A stretch of 64,000 nt of DNA from DATLGB01 sp964242305 (GTDB lineage Bacteria > Actinomycetota > Thermoleophilia > Solirubrobacterales > Solirubrobacteraceae), in the NCBI GenBank assembly GCA_964242305.1, contig CAXTBB010000014.1, positions 1 to 64,000 of the forward strand, in the 5' to 3' direction. The position numbers were made by a program, and so were the translations under genes. The number at the start of each line of letters is the position of its first letter. The stretch's first letter is position 1. Shown here in pieces: positions 53,291-60,971 of this stretch. The notes beneath the pieces were generated by a model, which worked only from the letters and a program-made list of their open reading frames with translations, was not told the DNA's origin and ran no database searches.

Positions 53291-53734
53291 CTAGAGCTCG
53301 CGCTCGTAGACGTACATCACGGGGCCGCCGGGGCCCTCCGTGCGGACGAAGCCGCAGCGTTCATAGAGGGCGCGGGCCGCGTGATCGTCCTCGCTGGTGC
53401 CGAGCTCGATGAGGTCGGCGCCGGCGGTTCGCGCGTGGTCGAGCACGGCGTCCATGAGGGCGAGGCCGATGCCCTGGCGGCGCCGGTCGGGGACGACGTA
53501 GAGCTCGGCCAGGTAGGCCTCCAGGCCGGGGGTGAAGATCGCGCGGCGATAGCGGAGCACCGCCACCCCGTCCGGCCCGTCCCCGGCTAGGAGGACAGCG
53601 GTGTCCTCGAGCTCACCGAGCCTGCCGGCGATGGCCTTCGCTCCCGGTGTGGGCGTGTCGTACTCGCGGTTGAAGCGGTCCAGCAGCGCGGCGGCAGCGG
53701 TCAGGTCGTCGGCCTCGGCGAGCCAGCTCCTCAC
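53291..53734 (-). CDS. GNAT-family N-acetyltransferase
   Basis: A 147-residue acetyltransferase with the acetyl-CoA loop VVPDRRRQGIGLALMDAV and the C-terminal RALYERCGFVRTE. The target is unknown. GTG at 53734 has a TAACGT box (53742-53747) seven bases upstream, which overlaps the -10 box of the divergent SRPBCC gene. Confidence 0.88.
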   Translation of the reverse strand: MRSWLAEADDLTAAAALLDRFNREYDTPTPGAKAIAGRLGELEDTAVLLAGDGPDGVAVLRYRRAIFTPGLEAYLAELYVVPDRRRQGIGLALMDAVLDHARTAGADLIELGTSEDDHAARALYERCGFVRTEGPGGPVMYVYEREL

Positions 53735-53741
53735 GCCGGGG

Positions 53742-53751
53742 ACGTTATCGT
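53742..53751. promoter_or_regulatory. Overlapping divergent -10 boxes (GNAT and SRPBCC genes)
   Basis: On the minus strand TAACGT (53742-53747) serves the acetyltransferase; on the plus strand TATCGT (53746-53751) serves the SRPBCC gene. Each ends seven bases before its start codon and they share two bases, so polymerase cannot use both at once. Confidence 0.55.
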
Positions 53752-53758
53752 CGCGCCC

Positions 53759-54205
53759 ATGGCCCCCTTGACCGGCTCGGCGTCCGCCGACATCGACGCC
53801 TCGATCGACACCTGCTTCGACATCGCCGCGGACGTCGACCACATCGCCGCCTGGCAGGAGGGGGTCGTCGCCGTCGAGATCCTCGAGCGCGACGGCGACG
53901 GCCGCGCGCTGATCGCGGAGATCTCCAACGACGCCAAGGTACGCACGGTCAAGGTCCGCGTCCGCTTCACCTACGACGCGCCCCACGGCCTGTCCTGGAC
54001 GCAGATCAAGGGCGACGTCAAGTCGCTGGACGGCTCGTGGGCGTTCACGGAGACGGGCGGCGTCACCACCGCGACCTACGCCCTGTCCATCGACCCCGGC
54101 CGGGTGCTCGGGATGCTCGCCCGCGGACCGGTGATCGACCGCGTGCGCGACCTGATGGTCAACGCGCGTCCCGATCAGCTCAAGCGGCGCGTCGAGGTCG
54201 GATGA
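53759..54205 (+). CDS. SRPBCC (cyclase/dehydrase-like) protein
   Basis: A 148-residue START-like protein with the block IDASIDTCFDIAADVDHIAAW and VRVRFTYDAPHGLSW, a small-molecule-binding fold. The family is often annotated as cyclase/dehydrase. It overlaps the methyltransferase gene by four bases, so the two probably act on the same hydrophobic substrate. Confidence 0.82.
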   Translation: MAPLTGSASADIDASIDTCFDIAADVDHIAAWQEGVVAVEILERDGDGRALIAEISNDAKVRTVKVRVRFTYDAPHGLSWTQIKGDVKSLDGSWAFTETGGVTTATYALSIDPGRVLGMLARGPVIDRVRDLMVNARPDQLKRRVEVG

Positions 54206-54873
54206 GCAGCTGGGACGCGAGCGCCTACGACCGCCTCGCCGATCCGCAGGAGCAGTGGGCGCGCGAGATCCTCGCCCGCGCCGACATCCAGCCTGGCGAC
54301 CGCGTCCTCGACGCCGGCTGCGGCAGCGGTCGGGTCACGAAGCTCGTGCTCGAGCGCACGGATGACGTGGTGGCCGTCGACGGCGACGCCGACATGGTCG
54401 AGAAGGCGCGCGCCGCGCTGCCGGCGTCCGTGCCCGTCCTGCATCAGGACCTGCTCGAGCTGTCGCTGGACGAGCCGGTCGACGTCGTCTTCTCGTGCGC
54501 GGTCTTCCACTGGATCACCGACCACGAGACGCTGTTCGCGCGGCTGCACGCGGCGCTGCGCCCCGGAGGCCGGGTGGTCGCCCAGTGCGGCGGCTACGGC
54601 AACATCGCGCGGGTGCTCGAGGTCGTCGGGGAGCGGCCCGGCACCTGGCTCTACGCGACCCCGGAGGACACGGAGGCGCGCCTGCGCGCGGCCGGTTTCC
54701 GCGACGCCCGCGCGTGGCTCGAGCCCAAGCCGACGCAGGTGAGCGACATGGCCGCCTACCTGGAGACGGTGATCCTGCACGGCGCCGACGATGCCCACGC
54801 GCTCGCCCAGCGGGCCGCCCCGCAGCTCGACGAGCTCGACTACGTGCGCCTCAACCTGACCGCCCGAACCTAA
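54202..54873 (+). CDS. SAM-dependent methyltransferase, trans-aconitate type
   Basis: A 223-residue class I methyltransferase: SAM loop VLDAGCGSGRVTKLV, acidic residue in VAVDGDADMV and FSCAVFHWITDHETLF, which resembles trans-aconitate 2-methyltransferase. The final bases and the TAA stop lie inside the left arm of a large inverted repeat. Confidence 0.87.
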   Translation: MSSWDASAYDRLADPQEQWAREILARADIQPGDRVLDAGCGSGRVTKLVLERTDDVVAVDGDADMVEKARAALPASVPVLHQDLLELSLDEPVDVVFSCAVFHWITDHETLFARLHAALRPGGRVVAQCGGYGNIARVLEVVGERPGTWLYATPEDTEARLRAAGFRDARAWLEPKPTQVSDMAAYLETVILHGADDAHALAQRAAPQLDELDYVRLNLTART

Positions 54874-54933
54874 AGGGGTCAGGTCCCGGCATCGGACAGC
54901 GTGTCCTGTGCCGGGACCTGACCCCTTTAGGTT
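54867..54933. repeat. REP-like 25-bp perfect inverted repeat (bidirectional terminator?)
   Basis: The arms at 54867-54891 and 54909-54933 are perfectly complementary and begin AACCTAAAGGGGTCAGG. The 17-base loop contains an inner GGACA-GCG-TGTCC stem, so almost the whole 67 bases can fold as one hairpin. The stop codons of the convergent methyltransferase and epimerase genes both lie within the arms. This looks like a REP or miniature element also serving as a terminator. Confidence 0.75.
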
Positions 54934-55970
54934 TCTCCTCGCAGGGGGGCGGCTGCGAACTCGGCCATGCCGGCGGCGAAGTCCTCCTGCGCGGTGAAGC
55001 CGAGTTCGGTGCGGATGCGGTCGGTGGCGGCGAAGACGTGGCGGACGTCGCCGGCCCGCCAGGCGCCCGTGACCTGCGGGGCCGGGCCCGCGCACGCCCG
55101 GCTGAGCGCTGCGGCCATCTCCCCCACGCTGCGCGGCTGCCCCGACGCGACGTTGAAGGCACCGGTCACCCCGGCCTCCAGAGCGACCCGGTTCGCGCGG
55201 GCGACGTCGCGGACGTGGACGAAGTCGCGGAGCTGGCCGCCGTCCTCCGTGACCAGCGGCGCCTCCCCCGCGGCCAGGCGCGAGCGGAAGATGGACGCGA
55301 CACCCGCGTAGGGCGTGTCGCGCGGCATCCGCGGCCCGTAGACGTTGTGGTAGCGCAGCGCGGCCGTGCTCGCCCCCGTCTCCCGCGCGAAGGCGGTGAC
55401 CAGGTGCTCCTGGTGGAGCTTGGTCGCGGCGTAGACGTTGCGCGGGTCGGCGGGCGCCGACTCAGGGACCGACACCGGCTCGAGGTCGCAGCCGCAGACC
55501 GGGCAGGCGGGCTCGAAGCGACCGGCATCGAGGTCGGCCGGCGCGCGCGGAGGCGCGGGCTGGGCGCCGTGCGCGGGGCACGCGTAGCCGCCCTCCCCGT
55601 AGACGACCATGCTCGAGGCGAGCACGACGCGCCCGTCGAAGCCGCGGGCGTGCAGCGCCCGCAGCAGCTGGGCGGTGCCGAGGTCGTTGTGGGCGACGTA
55701 CTCGACGATGTCGGCGAGGTCAACGCCGAGCCCGACCATCGCCGCCTGGTGTGAGACGGCGTCCACGCCGGCCACCGCGCGGTCCGCCGCCACCGGGTCG
55801 CGGACGTCGGATCGCAACCACTCGGCGTCTTCGGGCACATCCGAAACGACCCCCGTGTGCGCATATGGGTGCAGATGGTCGAGGATGCGCACCCGATGCC
55901 CTGCTGCCAGCAGCTCGTCGACGACGTGCGCGCCGATGAAGCCAACCCCGCCGGTAACGAGCACGAGCAC
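54927..55970 (-). CDS. NAD-dependent sugar epimerase with Cys-rich insert (dTDP-rhamnose 4-epimerase-like)
   Basis: A 347-residue extended SDR: VTGGVGFIGAH for the nucleotide, catalytic SSMVVYGEGG and YAATK. Between the strands it carries a Cys/His insert (Cys131, His134, Cys156, Cys159, Cys161), a probable zinc site as in one dTDP-L-rhamnose 4-epimerase-like subgroup. It probably makes a nucleotide sugar for the divergent glycosyltransferase operon 17 bases away. The GTG start has a TACGGT box (55977-55982) six bases upstream. Confidence 0.88.
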   Translation of the reverse strand: MLVLVTGGVGFIGAHVVDELLAAGHRVRILDHLHPYAHTGVVSDVPEDAEWLRSDVRDPVAADRAVAGVDAVSHQAAMVGLGVDLADIVEYVAHNDLGTAQLLRALHARGFDGRVVLASSMVVYGEGGYACPAHGAQPAPPRAPADLDAGRFEPACPVCGCDLEPVSVPESAPADPRNVYAATKLHQEHLVTAFARETGASTAALRYHNVYGPRMPRDTPYAGVASIFRSRLAAGEAPLVTEDGGQLRDFVHVRDVARANRVALEAGVTGAFNVASGQPRSVGEMAAALSRACAGPAPQVTGAWRAGDVRHVFAATDRIRTELGFTAQEDFAAGMAEFAAAPLRGET

Positions 55971-55987
55971 GCCGAGACCGTACCCGC

Positions 55988-56614
55988 GTGATCGACGTGG
56001 TGCTGCCGGTGCTGGACGAGCGTGACGCGCTCCCGTGGGTGCTCGCCCGCCTCCCGTCCGGCTACCGGCCCATCGTTGTCGACAACGGGTCCACCGACGG
56101 CTCGGGCGCGCTGGCCGCGTCGCTCGGCGCCACGGTGGTGAGCGAGGGGACGCCGGGCTTCGGCGCCGCCTGCTTCACCGGGCTGAGGGCGGCCACCAGC
56201 GACGTCGTCTGCTTCATGGACTGCGACGCGTCGCTGGACCCGGGCGAGCTGCCGGTCGTCGCCGGTCCCGTCGCGTGCGGCGAGGCCGACCTCGTCCTCG
56301 GCGCCCGCCGCGCCTCCCCCGGCGCCTTCCCCCTCCACGCGCGGCTGGGCAACCGGGCGGTCGTGCGCGGGCTCGGGGTGCGCGACCTCGGCCCGATGCG
56401 CGCCGCCGGCCGCCGCGAGCTGCTCGCCCTCGATATCGAGGACCGGCGCTTCGGCTGGCCGCTGGAGATGGTCGTGCGCGCCCGCCGCGCCGGCTGGCGG
56501 ATCGCGGAGGCCGAGGTCTCCTACCGGCCCCGCGTCGGCCGGTCGAAGGTGACCGGCACCGTGCGCGGGACCGTGCGCGCGGTCCGCGACATGCGCGCGG
56601 TGCTGGCGACCTGA
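55988..56614 (+). CDS. Family 2 glycosyltransferase
   Basis: A 208-residue transferase with the nucleotide-sugar motifs IVVDNGSTDGS and FMDCDASLDPGELP, the DxD equivalent being DCDAS. It lacks membrane segments, so it is a cytoplasmic or peripheral enzyme. It begins a five-gene plus-strand operon and overlaps the next gene by one base. The acceptor is unknown. Confidence 0.88.
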   Translation: MIDVVLPVLDERDALPWVLARLPSGYRPIVVDNGSTDGSGALAASLGATVVSEGTPGFGAACFTGLRAATSDVVCFMDCDASLDPGELPVVAGPVACGEADLVLGARRASPGAFPLHARLGNRAVVRGLGVRDLGPMRAAGRRELLALDIEDRRFGWPLEMVVRARRAGWRIAEAEVSYRPRVGRSKVTGTVRGTVRAVRDMRAVLAT

Positions 56615-57243
56615 TGTCCACGGTCATCGTGATCGCGAAAGCGCCCGTCGCCGGGCGCGTGAAGACACGCCTGACGCCACCGTGCACGCCGGGTCAGGCG
56701 GCGCGGCTGGCCGAGGCGGCGCTGGCCGACACCCTCGCCGCCGTTACCGCGTGCGGCGCGGACCGGCGCGTGCTTGCCCTCGACGGCCTCGCCGGTGACT
56801 GGCTGGCGCCCGGCTTCGAGGTCGTCCCCCAGCGCGGCGACGGGCTGGCCGAGCGCCTCGCCGCCGCCTTCGCGGACGCCGGCGAGCCCGCCTTCCTGGT
56901 CGGCATGGACACGCCCCAGCTCACCCCGGCCCTGCTCGACGCCGGCCTGGCCGCGCCGTGCGCGCTCGGCCTCGCCGCCGACGGCGGCTGGTGGGGCCTG
57001 TCCCTCCCGTGGCACGAAGGGGACGGTCCCTTTTGTGCCACGTTCGAGGGGATCCCGATGAGCGCTGACGACACCGGCGCTCGCCAACTCGCCCGCCTCG
57101 GCGAACTCGGTCTCGCGCCGGCGCTGCTGCCCGTTCTGCGTGACGTGGACACGATCGCCGACGCCCACGCCGTCGCCGCGCAGGCGCCCGGCTCGCGGTT
57201 CGCAGCGGCGCTGGCCGAGCTCGACCTCGAGGCCGCCGCGTGA
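56614..57243 (+). CDS. TIGR04282/DUF2064-type transferase with a palindrome-derived insert
   Basis: A 209-residue nucleotidyl/glycosyl-transferase-like protein: VIVIAKAPVAGRVKTRL at the start, VGMDTPQL and ALGLAADGGWWGL in the core and VLRDVDTIADA near the end. Relatives go directly from WW(A/G)L through a short linker to FEG(V/I)PMS. Here about 8-10 extra residues (around WHEGDGPFCAT) are encoded by a 31-base palindrome. The frame is kept. The activity is unproven in this family. Confidence 0.82.
   Translation: MSTVIVIAKAPVAGRVKTRLTPPCTPGQAARLAEAALADTLAAVTACGADRRVLALDGLAGDWLAPGFEVVPQRGDGLAERLAAAFADAGEPAFLVGMDTPQLTPALLDAGLAAPCALGLAADGGWWGLSLPWHEGDGPFCATFEGIPMSADDTGARQLARLGELGLAPALLPVLRDVDTIADAHAVAAQAPGSRFAAALAELDLEAAA
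57010..57040. repeat. REP-like palindrome inside the transferase gene
   Basis: TGGCACGAAGGGGAC, a single central G and GTCCCTTTTGTGCCA form a 15-bp inverted repeat with two mismatches. It shares the GGGAC/GTCCC core and A-rich flank of the repeat at 54867-54933, suggesting one element type. Confidence 0.65.
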
Positions 57244-57821
57244 TCTTCGACGTGCTCATCGCCCAGGACGGCGACGCCCACCTGCTCCACGAGCGCGACG
57301 GCCGGCGCAGCCCGCTGGGTCACGCCCGCTGGCTGGCGCCGCCCTGCCCGGTCGACGAGGTCATCGCCGACGCCGCGGTCGGCCCGGTCCTGGACATCGG
57401 CTGCGGCCCCGGGCGGTTGCTGGACGCGCTCACGCTGCGGGGGAAGGAGGCGATGGGGATCGACCTCTCCCCCGCCGCCGTCGCCCTCGCGCGCGGTCGC
57501 GGTCGCAATGTGCTCCTGGGCAGCGTCTTCGACAGCGTGCCGGGCCACTGGGCCACCGCGCTGCTCCTGGACGGCAGCGTCGGCATCGGCGGCAATCCTG
57601 CCGCACTGCTCAAGCGCGTCCGCGCGCTCGCCGACGTCGCCATCGTCGAGGTCGACCCACCGGGCGCCGGCACCCGCGCCGGCCGGGTGCGCATCGAGGC
57701 CGGCGACCTGGCCAGCCGCTGGTTCGACTGGGCGCATGTCGACGCGACCGGCGTCGGCGCGCTGGGCGATCTGCAACGGATCGAGCGGATCGGGGACCGG
57801 TGGTTCGCATGGCTCCGCTGA
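57240..57821 (+). CDS. Class I SAM-dependent methyltransferase
   Basis: A 193-residue methyltransferase with the SAM loop VLDIGCGPGRLLDAL and the second-strand GIDLSPAAVALAR. The N-terminal 40 residues and C-terminal tail do not match a named subgroup. The GTG start overlaps the transferase stop by four bases. It is probably part of the same glycan or lipid modification pathway. Confidence 0.85.
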   Translation: MIFDVLIAQDGDAHLLHERDGRRSPLGHARWLAPPCPVDEVIADAAVGPVLDIGCGPGRLLDALTLRGKEAMGIDLSPAAVALARGRGRNVLLGSVFDSVPGHWATALLLDGSVGIGGNPAALLKRVRALADVAIVEVDPPGAGTRAGRVRIEAGDLASRWFDWAHVDATGVGALGDLQRIERIGDRWFAWLR

Positions 57822-58972
57822 CCCCGTTCGATCCGACCTTCTGGAAGTCCCCGCTGCGCAGCCGCCGGCTGACCTCGATCCTCGGCCTGACGCTGCTGGC
57901 CGGCATGACGATCGTCCTGGTCACCGGCTTCCTCTCGCACGCCGCCTACATGCCGAACCTCGGCCACAACGCCATCGTCGACAAGACGAAGGACCTGCCG
58001 CTGCTGTTCGACTGGCCGACGCACCCGTCCTGGCTCTACGGCCTCACCCAAGGGCTGCACGTGACGATCGGCCTGGCCGTGATCCCGATCGTGATGGCCA
58101 AGCTGTGGTCGGTGATGCCGCGCCTGTTCGCGCTGCCTCCGTTCAAGACCCCCGCGCAGGCGCTCGAGCGGCTGTCGATCGCCCTGCTGGTGAGCTCGAC
58201 GATCTTCCAGCTCGCCACCGGCCTGGTCAACGCGGAGTACTGGTACCCGTTCCACTTCAACTTCGTCGTCGCGCACTACTGGGGCGCGGTCATCTTCCTG
58301 GGCGCCTTCGTCCTCCATGTCGCGATCAAGTTGCCGACCGCGCTCGGCCGTCGCGAGGAGGAGCCGGACGTGCTGAAGGCGGCGCGGCCCGCACCGGCGA
58401 CGATCAGCCGCCGCGGCCTGCTCGCCTTCACGGGCGCGGGCGCCGGCCTGATCGTGGTCGGCAACGCCGGCCAGGCGCTGGGCGGCCCGTTCCGCACGCT
58501 CGCGTTCCTCGCCCCGCGGCGCGACAGCGGCTTCCCGGTCAACAAGACCGTGCGCCAGGCCGGCATCCCGATCGGGCAGACCGGCCCGTCCTGGCGGCTC
58601 CAGATCGGCACTCAGCAGCTCACCCGCGACCAGCTCAAGGCGATGCCGCAGCACACCGAGTCGCTCCCCATCGCCTGCGTGGAGGGCTGGACGGCGACGC
58701 GCAGCTGGACCGGCGTGCGTCTCCGGGACCTCGCGGGGGTGGCGGGCAAGCCGGACGCGACGCGGCTGCTCGTCGAGTCGCTGCAGAAGCGCGGGGCGCT
58801 GCGCCGGGTGACGCTGTCCGAGGACCAGCTCCAGGACGATCGCTCGCTGCTGGCGCTGCAGGTCGAGGGCGAGGACCTGTCGCTCGACCACGGCTATCCG
58901 GCGCGGATCATCGTCCCGGCGCTGCCGGGCGTCCACAACACGAAGTGGGTCGCGAAGATGACGTTCTCGTGA
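57809..58972 (+). CDS. Membrane cytochrome b fused to a sulfite-oxidase-type molybdopterin domain
   Basis: A 387-residue fusion. Residues 20-190 hold four membrane helices with His in LTQGLHVTIG, VVAHYWGAV and VLHVAIKLP, suggesting b-haems as in cytochrome b561/YedZ-like proteins. A second export motif, SRRGLLAFTGAGAG (about 199-212), precedes a hydrophobic helix. The C-terminal half is the oxidoreductase molybdopterin domain with the likely Mo-ligand Cys290 in IACVEGW. It combines MsrPQ (YedYZ)-like parts in one chain. The ATG overlaps the methyltransferase by 13 bases. Confidence 0.85.
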   Translation: MAPLTPFDPTFWKSPLRSRRLTSILGLTLLAGMTIVLVTGFLSHAAYMPNLGHNAIVDKTKDLPLLFDWPTHPSWLYGLTQGLHVTIGLAVIPIVMAKLWSVMPRLFALPPFKTPAQALERLSIALLVSSTIFQLATGLVNAEYWYPFHFNFVVAHYWGAVIFLGAFVLHVAIKLPTALGRREEEPDVLKAARPAPATISRRGLLAFTGAGAGLIVVGNAGQALGGPFRTLAFLAPRRDSGFPVNKTVRQAGIPIGQTGPSWRLQIGTQQLTRDQLKAMPQHTESLPIACVEGWTATRSWTGVRLRDLAGVAGKPDATRLLVESLQKRGALRRVTLSEDQLQDDRSLLALQVEGEDLSLDHGYPARIIVPALPGVHNTKWVAKMTFS

Positions 58973-59418
58973 GACGCCTGTACGGATCGACGCCGTGGCA
59001 CTTGCTCGGCCACGTCGCGCTGTTCGTGCTGACCGCCTACGCGATCACGCAGATCTTCACGCTCGGCGCGCCCGGCAACGCGATGGTGTGGCTGATCGGC
59101 GCCGTCCTGCTGCACGATGCGGTGCTGTGGCCGCTCTACACGTCCGCCGATCGCGCCGGTCAGCTGCTGCTGCGCGGCGCCACCAACTACGTGCGCATCC
59201 CGCTCGGGCTGTCGCTGCTGATGCTGCTCGTCTTCCCCGGCACCATCCTCGGCAAGGGCGCCGGGGCGTACCGCAACGCGTCCGGGCGGACCTACGACGG
59301 CTACGTGCTCCGCTGGCTCGTGGTGAGCGCGGCGCTGTTTGTGGTCAGCGCGGTGGTCTACCTCGTGCGGCGCAGGAACCTGGCGGCGCCGTCGGCGGTC
59401 AGCTCGACCGATCCGTGA
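58969..59418 (+). CDS. Four-helix membrane protein of the molybdoenzyme operon
   Basis: A 149-residue protein with about four membrane helices (LGHVALFVLTAYAITQIF, MVWLIGAVLLHDAVLW, IPLGLSLLMLLVFPG, WLVVSAALFVVSAVVYLV). No haem or metal motif is clear. The GTG overlaps the molybdoenzyme stop by four bases, so it is probably a subunit of that complex. Its 3' end overlaps the convergent lipoprotein gene by 61 bases. Confidence 0.78.
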   Translation: MRRLYGSTPWHLLGHVALFVLTAYAITQIFTLGAPGNAMVWLIGAVLLHDAVLWPLYTSADRAGQLLLRGATNYVRIPLGLSLLMLLVFPGTILGKGAGAYRNASGRTYDGYVLRWLVVSAALFVVSAVVYLVRRRNLAAPSAVSSTDP

Positions 59419-59738
59419 GCCACCGACACCTCGAGGCGGTCACCCCGGACGGACACCCGCCGGGGCCCGCCGGCGACGTACACGCGCCGCTGGAGATGCA
59501 GCCGCGGGCGGAGGTCGAAGACGAGCAGGGCGTCCTGCGCCTGGTCGGTCACGTAGATGCGCTCATCGGTGACGGCGAAGGAGGTCGGTCCCACTCCTGC
59601 GGGTACGCGCCGGCCACCGGCGCTGAGGGTCCGGGCCCGCGTGTCGAGGTGGACCCCGCGCGCGGTGGGCGGCGACGGTGCGGCCGCGGGCGGCAGCTTG
59701 GCACCGCCGCATCCGGCGAGCACCACGGATGACAGCAC
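59358..59738 (-). CDS. Small putative lipoprotein
   Basis: A 126-residue ORF starting with a short lipoprotein-like signal (VLSSVVLAGCGG), then a Pro/Ala linker and a stretch resembling propeller strands (FAVTDERIYVTDQAQDALLVF). The signal has only a few residues before the lipobox, so the real start may be a few codons upstream (for example a CTG). It overlaps its two neighbours, which lowers confidence. Confidence 0.55.
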   Translation of the reverse strand: MLSSVVLAGCGGAKLPPAAAPSPPTARGVHLDTRARTLSAGGRRVPAGVGPTSFAVTDERIYVTDQAQDALLVFDLRPRLHLQRRVYVAGGPRRVSVRGDRLEVSVAHGSVELTADGAARFLRRTR

Positions 59739-60971
59739 GAGCCACCTCAGAACGCTCGATCCTACGGATCGCCGCTGTCGTGGCCGCGCTGACGGTGGCG
59801 GTCGGGATCGGGGTGCGGCCGTTCGGGCACTCGATGGGGACGGCGCTGTCGCCCTTCGTGATGGCGTGGCTGCCGCGGACGAGCGCGTGGACGCTGCTGG
59901 CGGTGCCGGTCCTCGCGCTGTCGGTCGTGCTCGCCCCGCGGGCGCCGCTCGCGCTCCTCGCCGCCGTCACCGGCCTCGCGCTGAACGTCATCCCGTCCGG
60001 CCCGTCCGGCTGGGACGTCGTCTTCGACCTCGCCCCCGGCGGGTCGTTCGAGGCCAAGAACGAGTACCTGCCCGCCCTCGGCGCGCTGCACTACGGCGCG
60101 TCGTTCTTCCTCGATCGCTTCGCCGAGCTGGTCCCGTTGTTCCCGATCAACGTCGGCGGCCATCCGCCCGGCCTGCTGCTGGCGATGGACGCGTTCGGGG
60201 TCACCACGGCGCCGCGCCTGGCCGCCGTCTGCGTCGTGGCCGTCGCCGTCACCGCGCCGCTGACGGCTGCGCTTGCTCGCGCGCTCGGGCTCGACGGCGA
60301 CCGCACCCGCCTGGCGGGGGTGCTCGCCGCCCTGTCCCCCGCCGTGCTGCTGTTCGGGATCAGCTCGGCGGACGCGATCTTCGCCGCGCTCGGCACCGCC
60401 GCCGCCGTGCTGCTCGTCGCACCCCGGACCCGGGCGGCCGGCGTGGTCGTCTTCGCCGCCGCGACGTTCACCGCCTGGTCGCTGCTTGCGGTCGGCTTCT
60501 TCGCTGCCGTCGTCGTCGGGCTGCGCGAGGGCGTCCGCGACCGCCTGCGGCGTCGGCGTCCTGATCCTCAACGGCCTGCTCGCGCTCGCCACCGGCTACG
60601 ACCCGATCGGGACCCTGCAGGCGACGTCGACCTACTACGGGCTGTCGCTCGCGCGCGTCCGCCCGTACGCCTACTGGTGGATCGGCTCCCCCGTCGGGTG
60701 GGCGCTTATGACGGGACCGGTCATCGCCGGCGCGTGGCTGATCGCCGCCCGGCGCCGCCACCCGGCCGCGCTCGCCCTCGTCGCGGTGATCGTGATCGCG
60801 TCCGTGGCCGGCTTCACCAAGGCCGAGGTCGAGCGCATCTGGCTCCCGTTCGTCCCCTTCGGCTGCGTCGCCGCGGCCACCGTCCTGCCCGTGAGCCGCA
60901 CCCGCGCCATCGCGGCGGCGCTGGTGGCGCAGGGCCTCGTGGTCAGCCTGCTGTTCCAGACAATCTGGTAG
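59729..60971 (+). pseudogene. Polytopic membrane protein (glycosyltransferase-like) with a frameshift
   Basis: The first 270 codons encode a multi-helix membrane protein (SILRIAAVVAALTVAVGIGV and onwards, with a loop FEAKNEYLPALGALHYG). At about 60540 the frame slips and the helices continue in another frame (VLILNGLLALATGYDPIGTL, then VERIWLPFVPFGCVAAATV) to TAG at 60969-60971. The span has one base more than a codon multiple. The loop pattern suggests a GT-C type transferase, but the family is unsure. Error or recent lesion cannot be told apart. Confidence 0.72.
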
